64,000 bases of DNA, from NCBI RefSeq assembly GCF_042661025.1, contig NZ_JBHSWH010000001.1:1488001-1552000 (forward strand). The letters are read 5' to 3'. Of the stretch, positions 17,698 to 27,579 are shown piece by piece. How positions within the stretch are numbered: the first letter of the stretch is position 1; each line of letters begins with the position of its first letter. The notes under the pieces were generated by a model, which had not been told where the DNA came from, did no database searches, and worked only from the letters and a program-made list of their open reading frames with translations. Source of the stretch: Flexivirga alba. Lineage in GTDB: Bacteria > Actinomycetota > Actinomycetes > Actinomycetales > Dermatophilaceae. The translations under genes were made by a program, and so were the position numbers.

Positions 17698-18746
17698 CCT
17701 CCACCACGACCGCACCGAAGACGCCGGTGCCGGCACTCGCGGGAGCGACCTCCACCGGGCGGCTGGACGCGCTGCTGCGGGCACGTGAGATCGGGATCGC
17801 GCTCGCGATCGTCGTGGTCATCGCCATCACCACTCTCAAGAACAGTCACTTCCTGGACGCCGACAGCGTGCAGCAGATCCTCAACGGTGGCGCGCTGATC
17901 GGGCTGATGGCGGTCGGCGAGACGTTGGTCATCGTCACCCGCAACGTCGACCTGTCGATCGGTTCGACGCTGGGCCTTTCGGCATACGTCGTGGGAGACC
18001 TGTTCGCGCACAACGCGATCGACGTCTGGATGGGCTTCGTCGTGGCGATTGTGATCGGTGCCGTCATCGGCCTGATCAACGGCCTGGTGACGGTGCTCTT
18101 CCGGGTGCCGAGCCTCGTGGTGACCCTTGCGATGCTCTATGTCATCCGAGGCGTCGACGGGATCATCGTCAATGGCAGGCAGATAGGGGCCAGCGACGTC
18201 CCCGGCAGTTTCACCGCGATCGGCTACAAGACGGTGCTGGGCATCCCGTGGCTCTTCATCCTTGTCGCGGTCGTCGTGATCATCGCCGGCTACGCCATGC
18301 GCACCTTCCGCAGCAGCCGGGAGCTCTACGCGATCGGGTCGAGCCCGCAAGCCGCGATGCTCGCCGGCATACCAGCTGCCCGCAGGGTGATGACCGCATT
18401 CGTGATCAGCGGTGCGCTCGCCGGACTCGCCGGGGCCTTGTTCCTCGCGCAGTACGCGCAGGTCAACAACAACTCGGGGCTGGGTTACGAACTGACCGTT
18501 ATCGCAGCCGTCGTCGTCGGCGGGGTCGCGATCTTCGGCGGCAGCGGCACAGTCTTCGGCGCTGCCCTGGGTGCTCTGCTGCTGAACACGATCAACCTGG
18601 CGCTGGTCGCGGCCCGCATCAGCGCCTCCTGGAACCAGGCGATCGCCGGCGCACTCCTGCTGGCAGCGATCGCCTTCGACCGGTGGCTCAGCCTTCGGGT
18701 CACCCGAAAACTGCGGAACACGGAGGGCGCACACCGTGACATCTGA
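17694..18746 (+). CDS. Sugar ABC transporter permease 1 (RhaP-like)
   Basis: The 350-residue permease belongs to the RbsC/BPD_transp_2 family with about nine to ten membrane helices. Typical blocks are TRNVDLSIGSTLGLSAYVVG and AVVVGGVAIFGGSGTVFGAALGALLLNTI. The start overlaps the ATPase stop by four bases and its own stop overlaps the second permease by 11 bases, so translation is coupled. With the second permease it should form a heterodimeric channel. The rhamnose assignment comes from the neighbouring mutarotase and isomerase genes. Confidence 0.9.
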   Translation: MTSTTTAPKTPVPALAGATSTGRLDALLRAREIGIALAIVVVIAITTLKNSHFLDADSVQQILNGGALIGLMAVGETLVIVTRNVDLSIGSTLGLSAYVVGDLFAHNAIDVWMGFVVAIVIGAVIGLINGLVTVLFRVPSLVVTLAMLYVIRGVDGIIVNGRQIGASDVPGSFTAIGYKTVLGIPWLFILVAVVVIIAGYAMRTFRSSRELYAIGSSPQAAMLAGIPAARRVMTAFVISGALAGLAGALFLAQYAQVNNNSGLGYELTVIAAVVVGGVAIFGGSGTVFGAALGALLLNTINLALVAARISASWNQAIAGALLLAAIAFDRWLSLRVTRKLRNTEGAHRDI

Positions 18747-19785
18747 TGTGCAAGCAGCACCGACCGGCAGGCCCGGGGGTATGGCGAGAGCGACGTCCTG
18801 GCGGGACGCAATCCGTTGGGAGGGCGGGCTTCTCATCGTGCTGATCGCCGTCATCATCTTCGGCTCGACGCAGTCATCCACCTTCCTGAGCCAGTCGACG
18901 GTCTTCTACGCGGGCATCAACACCGGCTTCATCGCGTTGATGGCGCTGCCGATGACTTTTATCGTGATGACCGGCGAGATCGACCTGTCGGTCGCGTCCA
19001 TGCTCGGACTCGCCGGCTCGCTGATGGGCTTCCTGTGGCACCACGGCTGGGGCATCTGGCCGGCGATGATCGCGGCACTGGTCATCGGCGCGCTCGGCGG
19101 CGCGCTGAACGGCGTGCTCGTCGCCTACACCGCGCTCCCGTCGATCGCCGTCACGATCGGCACCCTCACGCTGTTCCGTGGCGGCGCCCAGATCCTGCTC
19201 GGCCCGCTGACGGTGCCGGGCGTCGGCGACCAGCAGTTCCCGGGCGGCCTGACCAAGATCGGGACCGAATCGATCCCCGGCGGCGCGCTGTCCTACTCCA
19301 CCCTCATCTTCATAGTGCTAGCGATCATCGCCGGAATCGTATTGCACGCAACGCCTTTCGGGCGTTCACTGCACGCGATCGGGCTGCAGCCGGAGGCCGC
19401 GTCATTCAGCGGGATCCGTGTGCCGTGGGTGAAGTTCTGGCTGTTCGTCGCGTCCGGAGTCATCTGCGCGTTTGCCGGGATCCTGCTGACCCTGCAGAAC
19501 GCCTCGGTGAGTTACACCGCCGGCACCGGCCTCGAACTCAACGTCGTCGCGATTGTGTTGTTCGGCGGTGTCTCGATCTTCGGCGGGAGGGGCACGATCT
19601 TCGGTGTTCTGCTGGCGATCGTGATCTTCGGTGCCTTGCAGATGATCCTCACCCAGACGCACGTGGAAGCAGAGAAGCAGCAGGTGATCACCGGGCTGCT
19701 GCTGTTGATCAGCGTGATCGTCGCCAACGGCGGACAACTGGTTGCGCGCGCCCGTGCGCGGCTCACGGCCTTGCGGGGGAGCTGA
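18736..19785 (+). CDS. Sugar ABC transporter permease 2 (RhaQ-like)
   Basis: The 349-residue protein is a second RbsC-family permease with blocks MTGEIDLSVASMLGLAGSLMG and AIVLFGGVSIFGGRGTIFGVLLAIV. It begins at GTG 18736, inside the end of the first permease gene, and its cytoplasmic N-terminus includes a second possible start (Met-16, MARATSWRDA). It completes the transmembrane pair of the rhamnose importer. A stem-loop at 19807-19836 separates it from the binding-protein gene. Confidence 0.9.
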   Translation: MTSDVQAAPTGRPGGMARATSWRDAIRWEGGLLIVLIAVIIFGSTQSSTFLSQSTVFYAGINTGFIALMALPMTFIVMTGEIDLSVASMLGLAGSLMGFLWHHGWGIWPAMIAALVIGALGGALNGVLVAYTALPSIAVTIGTLTLFRGGAQILLGPLTVPGVGDQQFPGGLTKIGTESIPGGALSYSTLIFIVLAIIAGIVLHATPFGRSLHAIGLQPEAASFSGIRVPWVKFWLFVASGVICAFAGILLTLQNASVSYTAGTGLELNVVAIVLFGGVSIFGGRGTIFGVLLAIVIFGALQMILTQTHVEAEKQQVITGLLLLISVIVANGGQLVARARARLTALRGS

Positions 19786-19806
19786 CCGCGGAAAGAACTC
19801 ACGCGG

Positions 19807-19836
19807 CCCGATCACGGTGCCGTGTCCTAGATCGGG
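19807..19836 (+). other. Intra-operon stem-loop before the binding-protein gene
   Basis: CCCGATC (19807-19813) pairs with GATCGGG (19830-19836), with an inner CACGG/CGTG stem. Hairpins between permease and binding-protein genes often protect or partly terminate the mRNA and so raise receptor level; that role is inferred. Confidence 0.45.
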
Positions 19837-19872
19837 TGCGGTGGCGCATCGCACGAAAAGGAAGGATTGACA

Positions 19873-20976
19873 ATGCAACTCACATTGATTGGGAGGACGC
19901 GCAACGCGCGTGCCATCTCCGCTGCTGTTGCAGCGGCAGCCTTGGTCGTGGTCGCCGGGTGCTCGTCACAGTCCACCGGTAACGGCGGCTCGACTGCCAG
20001 CGGAGGGGCGACTGGCAGCGCCACCAACTCCGGCGGCACCGTGAAGAAGGGCCTGACGGTCTACTTCATCCCCAAGGACACACAGAACCCCTACGAAGTG
20101 TTGGCCGACAAGGGCGGTCAGAAGGCGCTCCAGGAGCTCGGCGGCAAGGTCGTCGTCAGCAGCGGCACCGCCGACACCGCCGCCGCACAGATCCCGTCCG
20201 TGCAGGCGGCCATCCAGGCGAAGGCCGATGCGATCGTGATCGCCGCCAACGACCCGAAAGCGTTGTGTCCCAGTCTGAACCAGGCGGCGAAGGCCGGGAT
20301 CAAGATCTTGTCCTTCGACTCCGACATCTCCTGCGGCAACAGCCCGCAGCACCTGTTCATCAACCAGGCGGACACCAAGACGATCGGGACCAGCGAGGTG
20401 GACATGCTCGCCAAGCAGCTGAACTCCACCGGCCAGATCGCCATTCTGTCGGCGGCGCAGAGCGCGACCAACCAGAACGCCTGGATCGGTTACATGAAGC
20501 AGCAGCTGAAGAAGTACCCGAAGATGCAGCTCGTCACCACCGTCTACGGGAACGATGACCCCGCTACGTCCTTGAACGTGCTGAAGGGACTCATCTCGGC
20601 ATACCCGAACCTCAAGGGCATCATCTCGCCGACCACGGTCGGGATCTCCACGGCGGCCCAGTATCTGTCCACACACAAGAACGTGAAGATCGCGTTGACC
20701 GGGCTCGGGCTGCCGTCGCAGATGCGCGCCTACGTCAAGGACGGGACCGTGCAGAACTTCGCCCTCTGGGACCCGTCGAAGCTGGGTTACCTGGCCGGGT
20801 ATGCCGCATCAGCGTTGGCATCCGGGACGGCGACGATGGACACCGGCGCGAGTTTCAAGGCCGGCACGCTCGGCTCCTACAAGGTGCTCGCACCCGCGGC
20901 CGGCACCGGCCCGTCTGTGGTGCTCGGACCGCCGACCGTCTTCGACAAGAGCAACATCGACAAATTCAACTTCTGA
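19873..20976 (+). CDS. rhaS: Rhamnose ABC transporter substrate-binding lipoprotein (RhaS-like)
   Basis: The 367-residue lipoprotein is the receptor of the sugar importer. Its signal peptide ends in VVAGC with the lipid-bearing Cys at residue 30, followed by a Ser/Gly/Thr linker. The mature protein is a type 1 periplasmic binding protein, with YFIPKDTQNPYEVLADKGG at the start of the first lobe and AKADAIVIAANDPKAL typical of the RhaS subgroup. AAGGAAGG precedes the ATG. The genes on both sides fix it in the rhamnose operon. Confidence 0.88.
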   Translation: MQLTLIGRTRNARAISAAVAAAALVVVAGCSSQSTGNGGSTASGGATGSATNSGGTVKKGLTVYFIPKDTQNPYEVLADKGGQKALQELGGKVVVSSGTADTAAAQIPSVQAAIQAKADAIVIAANDPKALCPSLNQAAKAGIKILSFDSDISCGNSPQHLFINQADTKTIGTSEVDMLAKQLNSTGQIAILSAAQSATNQNAWIGYMKQQLKKYPKMQLVTTVYGNDDPATSLNVLKGLISAYPNLKGIISPTTVGISTAAQYLSTHKNVKIALTGLGLPSQMRAYVKDGTVQNFALWDPSKLGYLAGYAASALASGTATMDTGASFKAGTLGSYKVLAPAAGTGPSVVLGPPTVFDKSNIDKFNF

Positions 20977-20983
20977 TCCCGCG

Positions 20984-21349
20984 ATGACAGAAGCGCGATC
21001 GCGACCGAATTGCTTTGTCCTGCAGGTCCGTCCGGAGCTACTCGCCGAATACCGCGAGCGGCACGCAGCGGTCTGGCCACAGATGTTGCAGGCACTGCGG
21101 GCTGCCGGTTGGAGTCATTACTCGATCTTCGCGCGTACGGACGGTCTGATCGTCGGGTATGTCGAGACCCCAGACCTGGCCGCAGCGCAACGGGCGATGG
21201 CTGCGACCGAGGTCAACGGGCGCTGGCAGGCGGACATGGCGCGCTTCTTCGTCGGCCTGGACGGTGCGCCGGCCGACGAAGGGTTCGAAGTGCTCGATCT
21301 GATCTTCCACTTGGAGGACCAGTTGGCTGGAGTGGAGGGAAGTTCATGA
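20984..21349 (+). CDS. rhaM: L-rhamnose mutarotase
   Basis: The 121-residue protein interconverts alpha and beta anomers of L-rhamnose, feeding the isomerase. Family features are the N-terminal CFVLQVRPELLAEYRERHAAVWP with the catalytic His, the YSIF segment and the closing MARFFVGLDG. E. coli RhaM has 104 residues, so the length fits with a slightly longer tail. The ATG lies seven bases after the rhaS stop, and the gene overlaps the next one by ATGA. Confidence 0.9.
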   Translation: MTEARSRPNCFVLQVRPELLAEYRERHAAVWPQMLQALRAAGWSHYSIFARTDGLIVGYVETPDLAAAQRAMAATEVNGRWQADMARFFVGLDGAPADEGFEVLDLIFHLEDQLAGVEGSS

Positions 21350-22797
21350 CCACCAACGCGTCCATCGGCTCCAGCCCCCTGCTGAGTCGAAAGGCGTTGC
21401 GACGCACCAAAGTCGGGCTTGTATCCGGAGGGCTGGGTGCCTACTGGCCGCAGTTCCCGGAGCTGTTGCCTCAGCTGCAACGTTCGGCCGCGCGCGTCAG
21501 CGAGCGACTGAGTGCGCTGGATTGCGAGGTCGTGGACGTCGGGTTCATCTCCGACCCGCAGGAAGGCGCGAAAGCTGCCGAACGGCTCCGGGCAGCCGAC
21601 TGCGACTTGATCGTCGGATTTCTGACGACATACCTGACCGCCAACATGCTGGTGCCGGTCGCGCAACGCTCGAACGCTCCGGTGCTGCTGCTCAACCTGC
21701 AGCCGACCGAGGCGATGGATCACGCGACCTTCGACACCGGCGCCTGGCTCGCTTACTGCGGCGCGTGTCCGCTGCCGGAGATGGCGAACACCTTTGAGCG
21801 GTGCGGGATCTCGTTCCGGTCCGTCTCCGGGTATGTCGAGGACGAACGCGCCTGGCAGCGGATCGAGCAGTGGGTCCGGGCCGCCGATGTCCGTGGCACT
21901 TTGCAGCGAGGTAGGCACGGGCTGATGGGTCACCTCTATCCGGGGATGCTCGATGTGTCGACTGATCTCACGCTCGTGACGGCCAACCTCGGCGGCCACG
22001 TGGAAGTGCTCGAGTTCGACGACCTGCGGGTCCGCGCCGCGGCGGTCAGCGAGCCGCAGGTCGATGAGCGTATGGCGCTGACGCGTGAGCTCTTCACCGT
22101 CGACGACACAGTGGCAGATGACGACTTCCGTTGGGCGGCAAGGGTTTCGCTCGGTCTCGATCGGCTTGCCGATGATTTCGAGCTGGACTCCCTTGCCTAC
22201 TATCACCGTGGTCTCGAGGGCGAGCAACACGAGCGTCTCGGCGCCGGCATGATCCTGGGAGCGTCCCTGTTGACGGCCCGCGGCATACCGGCCGCCGGTG
22301 AGTACGAGTTGCGGACCTCCCTGGCGATGTTGATCACCGACCGACTCGGTGCGGGCGGCTCGTTCACCGAGTTCCAGGCGCTGAACTTCACCGACGACGT
22401 CGTCGAGATGGGCCACGACGGACCGGCACACCTCGCGATCGCCGAGGGCAAGCCGATCCTGCGCGGCCTGGGCGTCTATCACGGCAAGCGTGGTTGGGGT
22501 GTGTCCGTCGAGCTCGAGGTGCGGCGTGGCCCGGTTACGACATTCGGCATCGCCCAATTGCGAGACGGCACATTCCGTTTCGTCGCATCTCGCGGTGAAG
22601 TGGTGCCCGGCCCGCGACTGCGGATCGGCAACACCACGTCGCGAGTCGACTTCGGCTGCGATCCCGGCGTGTGGACCGACGCCTGGAGCGCGTCTGCCAT
22701 CAGCCACCACTGGGCGCTTGCGATCGGCGACCAGCTGTCGCAGCTGCGAAACGTCGCCGACCTGCTCGGGGTCGAGCTCGTCGAGGTCGCTCCCTGA
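21346..22797 (+). CDS. L-fucose/L-arabinose isomerase-like protein
   Basis: The 483-residue protein resembles the L-fucose isomerase family and its uncharacterised relatives. It has an N-terminal alpha/beta region (KVGLVSGGLGAYWPQFPELL, DCDLIVGFLTTYLTA) and a C-terminal barrel-like part (GHLYPGMLDVSTDLT, GGSFTEFQALNFTDDVVEMGHDGP). Candidate metal ligands are the Glu in SFTEFQ and the His in MGHDGP. It could isomerise rhamnose, fucose or another deoxysugar. A second, unrelated isomerase (RhaI) follows, so two ketol-isomerases share one operon. Start overlaps rhaM by four bases. Confidence 0.8.
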   Translation: MTTNASIGSSPLLSRKALRRTKVGLVSGGLGAYWPQFPELLPQLQRSAARVSERLSALDCEVVDVGFISDPQEGAKAAERLRAADCDLIVGFLTTYLTANMLVPVAQRSNAPVLLLNLQPTEAMDHATFDTGAWLAYCGACPLPEMANTFERCGISFRSVSGYVEDERAWQRIEQWVRAADVRGTLQRGRHGLMGHLYPGMLDVSTDLTLVTANLGGHVEVLEFDDLRVRAAAVSEPQVDERMALTRELFTVDDTVADDDFRWAARVSLGLDRLADDFELDSLAYYHRGLEGEQHERLGAGMILGASLLTARGIPAAGEYELRTSLAMLITDRLGAGGSFTEFQALNFTDDVVEMGHDGPAHLAIAEGKPILRGLGVYHGKRGWGVSVELEVRRGPVTTFGIAQLRDGTFRFVASRGEVVPGPRLRIGNTTSRVDFGCDPGVWTDAWSASAISHHWALAIGDQLSQLRNVADLLGVELVEVAP

Positions 22798-22841
22798 CCG
22801 GTTACGACCGGTTCCCATACCAATAGAAAGAAGGCATAGTC

Positions 22842-24008
22842 ATGGTCGATCTGGAGGCCGCCGGACCGGTGCTGCGCGCGCAGTCGATCGAGCTGCCGTC
22901 GTGGGCATTCGGGAACTCCGGCACCCGCTTCAAGGTGTTCGCGCAGGCAGGTGTCCCGCGAGACCCCTTCGAGAAGGTCGCCGACGCAGCCACGGTCCAC
23001 GAATTCACTGGTGCCGCAGGCAAGGTCGCACTGCACATCCCGTGGGACGAGGTGGACGACTACGGCAAGCTCGCGGCATACGCGGTGGACCACGGCATCC
23101 AGCTCGGAACCATCAATGCCAATGCCTTCCAGGACGACGACTACCGGCTCGGCAGTGTGGCCAACCCCGACCCGAGAGTGCGCCGCAAGGCGTTGGACCA
23201 CCTCCTGCAGTGCTTGGAGGTGATGAACGCAACGGGTTCTCGTGACTTGAAGTTGTGGTTCGCCGACGGGACGAATTACCCCGGCCAGGACTCGATCTCG
23301 GCCCGACAGGACCGGTTGGCCGAGGTGCTGAGCAGTGTCTACGAGCAACTCGGGGACGACCAGCGCCTCATCCTGGAGTACAAACTCTTCGAGCCGGCGT
23401 TCTACTCCACCGACGTCCCCGACTGGGGCACCGCGCTGACGCACTGTCTCGCGCTCGGTGACCGGGCGAAGGTGTGCGTCGACACCGGGCATCACGCACC
23501 GGGCACCAACATCGAGTTCATCGTCGCCTCGTTGCTGCGGCTGAAGAAGCTCGGCTCATTCGACTTCAACTCACGGTTCTACGCCGACGACGACCTCATC
23601 GTCGGGGCCGCAGATCCGTTCCAGTTGTTCAGGATCCTCTTCGAGGTGCGCTGTGGCGGTGGCTTCAGCGCCGACAGCGAAGTCGCCTTCATGCTCGACC
23701 AGTGCCACAACATCGAGCCGAAGATCCCGGGTGAGATCCGTTCGGTGATGAACGTCCAGGAGGCGACGGCCAAAGCGATGGCAGTTGACATGGACGCCCT
23801 CGGCCAGGCTCAGCAAGCGGGAGATGTGTTGGGCGCCAACGGAATCCTGATGGACGCGTTCGACACTGACGTGCGGCCGATGCTCGCCGCGCTACGCGAG
23901 GAGCGGGGGCTGAAGGCCGACCCGATGGCCGCGTATGCCGCATCAGGGTATGGCGAACGGATCGCCGCCGAACGAGTCGGTGGCGCACAAGCGGGGTGGG
24001 GCGCCTGA
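22842..24008 (+). CDS. rhaI: L-rhamnose isomerase (RhaI type)
   Basis: The 388-residue enzyme converts L-rhamnose to L-rhamnulose and belongs to the RhaI/xylose-isomerase-like TIM-barrel group rather than the E. coli RhaA group. Key segments are SWAFGNSGTRFKVF near the N-terminus, WFADGTNYPGQD, LEYKLFEPAFYSTD with a metal-binding Glu, VDTGHHAPGTNIEF with His ligands, and FDFNSRFYADDD with the acidic metal site. AGAAAGAAGG precedes the ATG. The stop overlaps the next start as TGATG, so the aldolase fusion is coupled to it. Confidence 0.92.
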   Translation: MVDLEAAGPVLRAQSIELPSWAFGNSGTRFKVFAQAGVPRDPFEKVADAATVHEFTGAAGKVALHIPWDEVDDYGKLAAYAVDHGIQLGTINANAFQDDDYRLGSVANPDPRVRRKALDHLLQCLEVMNATGSRDLKLWFADGTNYPGQDSISARQDRLAEVLSSVYEQLGDDQRLILEYKLFEPAFYSTDVPDWGTALTHCLALGDRAKVCVDTGHHAPGTNIEFIVASLLRLKKLGSFDFNSRFYADDDLIVGAADPFQLFRILFEVRCGGGFSADSEVAFMLDQCHNIEPKIPGEIRSVMNVQEATAKAMAVDMDALGQAQQAGDVLGANGILMDAFDTDVRPMLAALREERGLKADPMAAYAASGYGERIAAERVGGAQAGWGA

Positions 24009-26037
24009 TGGGCACCGTTGACGATCTGATCGGCCGGTCCAATCGATTGGGCTCGGATCCGCGCAACACCAACTTCGCCGGCGGCAACACCTCGGCCAAG
24101 GGTCCGGTGGCGGACCCGGTCACCGGTCAGGATGTGGAGGTGGTCTGGGTCAAGGGCTCGGGCGGTGACCTCGGCACGCTGACGCCGTCCGGGTTGGCCG
24201 CGCTGCGACTGGACAGGTTGGGTGCCCTGGTCGACGTCTATCCCGGTGTGGACCGCGAGGACGAGATGGTGGCCGCGTTCGACTACTGCCTGCACGGCAA
24301 GGGTGGCGCCGCGCCGTCGATCGACACCGCGATGCACGGGCTGGTCACCGCGCCGCACGTCGACCACCTGCACCCCGACTCCGGGATCGCGCTCGCTACC
24401 GCGGCGGACGGTGAGGCGCTCACGCGCGAGTGCTTCGGGGACCGCGTCATCTGGGTCCCGTGGCGGCGACCGGGCTTTCAGCTCGGCCTGGACATCGCCC
24501 GGGTGGCTGAGGAGAACCCGCAGGCCATCGGTTGTGTTCTGGGCGGCCATGGCATCACGGCCTGGGGTGCGAACAGTGCGGAATGCGAGCGCAATTCACT
24601 GACTATCATTCGCGAGGCCGAGAGCTTCATCGAGAAGCATGGGAAGAAGGCGCCCTTCGGGGAGCGGATAGCGGCGAACGAGCCGTTGCCCGAAAGGGAA
24701 CGCCATACCCGCGCCGCGGCGTTGGCTCCGGTGATCCGCGGGCTGGCCTCGGCCGATCAGCCGCAGGTCGGCCACTTCACCGACAGCGACGTGGTGCTGG
24801 ACTTCCTGGCCGCGGCGGAGCATCCCCGTCTCGCAGCACTCGGCACCTCGTGCCCGGACCATTTCCTGCGGACCAAGGTGCGTCCGATGGTCCTGGACCT
24901 GCCGCCGACCGCATCGGTCGAGGAGGCGATCGCGCGACTACGTGAGCTGCACGCGGCATACCGGACCGACTACGCGGCCTACTACGACGCGCACGCCACG
25001 AAGGACTCGCCGGCGATGCGTGGCGCCGACCCGGCGATCGTGCTCGTGCCCGGTGTCGGAATGTTCAGTTTTGGCAAGAGCAAGCAGACCGCGCGCGTCG
25101 CGGGGAGTTCTACGTCAACGCGATCAACGTCATGCGTGGCGCGGAGGCGATCTCGTCATACCGGCCGATCTCCGATGCGGAGAAGTTCCGGATCGAGTAT
25201 TGGGCGCTGGAGGAGGCGAAGCTGGCGCGGATGCCGGCACCTAAGCCGCTGGCGACCCGAGTCGCGCTGGTGACCGGTGCTGGGTCGGGCATCGGCCGGG
25301 CGATCGCCCAGCGGCTTGCGGCCGAGGGTGCGTGCGTCGTCATCGCCGACCGTGACGAGCAGGCTGCGGTCGAGGTCGCTGCCGGCATCGGGACGACGGA
25401 CGTGGCGGTTCCGGTGACGGTCGACGTGACCGACGAGGCCGCGATCACGGCGGCTTTCGAGGCGGCAGTGCTCGCCTTCGGTGGCGTCGATCTCATCGTC
25501 AACAACGCCGGATTGTCGGTCTCCAAGGCGCTGTCCGAGACGACCGCTGCCGACTGGGACCTGCAGCACGACGTGATGGCACGTGGCTCCTTCCTGGTGG
25601 CACGAGAGGCTGCTCGGGTCCTGGAGCAGCAGGGGATGGGCGGCGACATCGTCTACATCTCCAGCAAGAACAGCCTGGTCGCCGGCCCCAACAACATCGC
25701 GTATGGCGCCGCCAAGGCCGACCAGTCGCACCAGGTGCGGTTGCTCGCGGCGGAGCTCGGCGGCATCGGCGTGCGAGTCAACGGCGTGAATCCCGATGGG
25801 GTTGTTCGTGGTTCGGGGATCTTCGCCGGCGGTTGGGGCGCGAACCGGGCCGCTGTGTATGGCGTGAAGGAGGAGGAGCTGGGCGCGTTCTACGCCGGAC
25901 GCACGCTGCTGAAGAAGGAGGTGCTGCCCGAGCACGTTGCGGCGGCTGTCTTCGCGCTCACCGGTGGTGACCTGTCCCAGACGACCGGCGCGCACATTCC
26001 GGTCGATGCCGGTGTGCCCGCAGCGTTCTTGCGCTGA
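24008..26037 (+). pseudogene. Bifunctional rhamnulose-1-phosphate aldolase/lactaldehyde dehydrogenase, frameshifted
   Basis: Two consecutive frames together encode the known fused enzyme of about 676 residues. The first (24008 to about 25105) is a class II aldolase domain with NFAGGNTSAKG and metal-binding HVDHLHPDS; the second (from about 25106) is an SDR domain with TGAGSGIG, NNAG and an AYGAAK active site. Together they split rhamnulose-1-phosphate and oxidise the lactaldehyde formed. The break is at GGGG 25102-25105: adding one G restores QTARVAGEFYVNAINVMRG without any gap. No stop precedes the shift. This is either a real mutation or a sequence error; six more cases in this window favour error. 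Confidence 0.88.
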
Positions 26038-26038
26038 C

Positions 26039-27579
26039 ATGGCCCGGCCCGGAGTGCGCAGGTATGCCGCGGTCGATCTCGGCGCGTCGTCGGGCCGGGT
26101 GATCGTCGGCGAAGTCAACGTCAAAGGCGGCCGAGGAGGGCGGCGGAGCGATGTCGGGGTCCCCGGGAAGTATTCGGGGGAGCGAAGCGGCGGAGAAACT
26201 TCGTGGGGTGACGGAGCGGGGAGCCCGTCTCGAGGTCCAGACCGATTCGCGACGAGGGCATCCGGCTGCGCGAGGTGTACCGCTTCGACAACACCCCGAT
26301 CCGGGTCGGCGGGGTCCTGCAGTGGGACATGGAGTCGATCTGGCACGGCATCGTCACCGGCCTGCGGGCCTGCGGCAGTGACCTCGCGTCCATCGGAATC
26401 GACTCGTGGGCAGTCGATTACGGGCTGTTGGACGAGAGCGGGAAGCTGCTCGGCAACCCCGTCCACTATCGCGACCGGCGCACGGACGGAGTGCCCGAGC
26501 AGGTCGACGCCCTCGTTCCGCCCGACCGGCTCTTCGAAGTCACCGGCATCCAACGGATGCCGATCAACACCATCTATCAGCTGTATGCCGAACGGCACTC
26601 GGCGGCGCTGCAATCAGCGCGGCACGCTCTACTGATTCCGGATCTACTCGTGCACCGCCTGACCGGTGCCCTGGGTTCGGAGCTGACCAACGCTTCGACG
26701 ACCGGACTGCTCGACCAGCGCCGAAAGGACTGGGCCCCAGACGTGTTCGCGCCCCTTGGTCTGCCGGAGGGCCTGTTCGCGCCGATCGTGCACCCGGGCA
26801 GTCCAGCCGGCACGGTGCTCGACGAGGCGACAGGCCAGCAGGGTGTGCCGGTGGTGCGGGTCGGCTCTCATGACACCGCGTCGGCGGTGGTCGGTGTGCC
26901 GGCCCAGACCACGGACTTCGCGTTCATTTCGTCCGGCACCTGGTCCTTGGTCGGGGTGGAGCTGCCGGGGCCGGTGCTGACCGAAGACGCGCGAAAGGCC
27001 AACTTCTCCAACGAGATCGGCGTCGACGGCACCGTCCGATTGCTGCGCAACGTCATGGGGCTATGGCTGCTGCAGGAGTCGCTGCGGCAGTGGGCGGCGG
27101 ATGGCGATCCGCAGGACCTGGCGGCCCTGCTGGAAGGTGCAGCGTCTCTCGAGGCGGATGCGGTCGTGGACGTGGACGCGGCGGTGTTCCTCCATCCGGG
27201 CGACATGCCGGCCCGGATCCGTGAGGAGTGCCGGCGCACCGGCCAGCCGGTCCCCGAACACCCGGCGCAGCTGGTGCGGTGCATCCTGGACAGCCTCGCC
27301 GACGCCTATCGGCGAACAATTCGGGCGGCAGCAGCGTTGTCCGGCAAGCGAATTGAGGTGATCCACCTCGTCGGCGGCGGCGCCCAGAACTCACTCCTGT
27401 GTCAGTTGACCGCAGACCGCTGCGACCTGCCGGTCGTTGCCGGTCCGGTGGAGGCCGCGGCCCTGGGCAACGTGCTGGTCCAGGCCCGCGCCGATGGCGC
27501 CATACAGGGTGGGTTGGCGGAGCTGCGACATCACATCGCGTCCCAACAGTTGCGCCGCTACGAACCGCGTCGCCGCTAG
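26039..27579 (+). pseudogene. rhaB: Rhamnulokinase, disrupted by about 128 extra bases
   Basis: The FGGY-family kinase phosphorylates L-rhamnulose. The N-terminal frame (from ATG 26039) gives RRYAAVDLGASSGRVIVGEVNV, the phosphate-1 motif. The rest resumes at about 26251 in another frame as DEGIRLREVYRFDN and continues with SWAVDYGLLD, HDTASAVVG, SSGTWSLVG and LVGGGAQNSLLCQ to 27579. Between them lie about 128 bases (26123-26250), not divisible by three, that encode nothing expected here. Without them the enzyme would have 470 residues. As written the product is truncated; restart at GTG 26275 would lack the ATP site. The stop overlaps the convergent gene. Confidence 0.85.
26123..26250 (+). 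repeat. Hairpin-rich insertion in rhaB
   Basis: About 128 bases interrupt rhaB between codons for NV and DEG. The segment is very G-rich and folds: CCCC...GGGG arms around GAAGTATTC (about 26161-26180) and CGAAG/CTTCG (about 26183-26203). It resembles a short interspersed repeat, but no second copy is in the window and no clear target-site duplication is seen. Confidence 0.55.

Noticed and set aside
25090..25110. Programmed ribosomal frameshift in the aldolase/dehydrogenase
   Set aside because: No slippery heptamer or downstream structure is evident, the fused enzyme is normally made from one frame, and six other genes show the same kind of loss.
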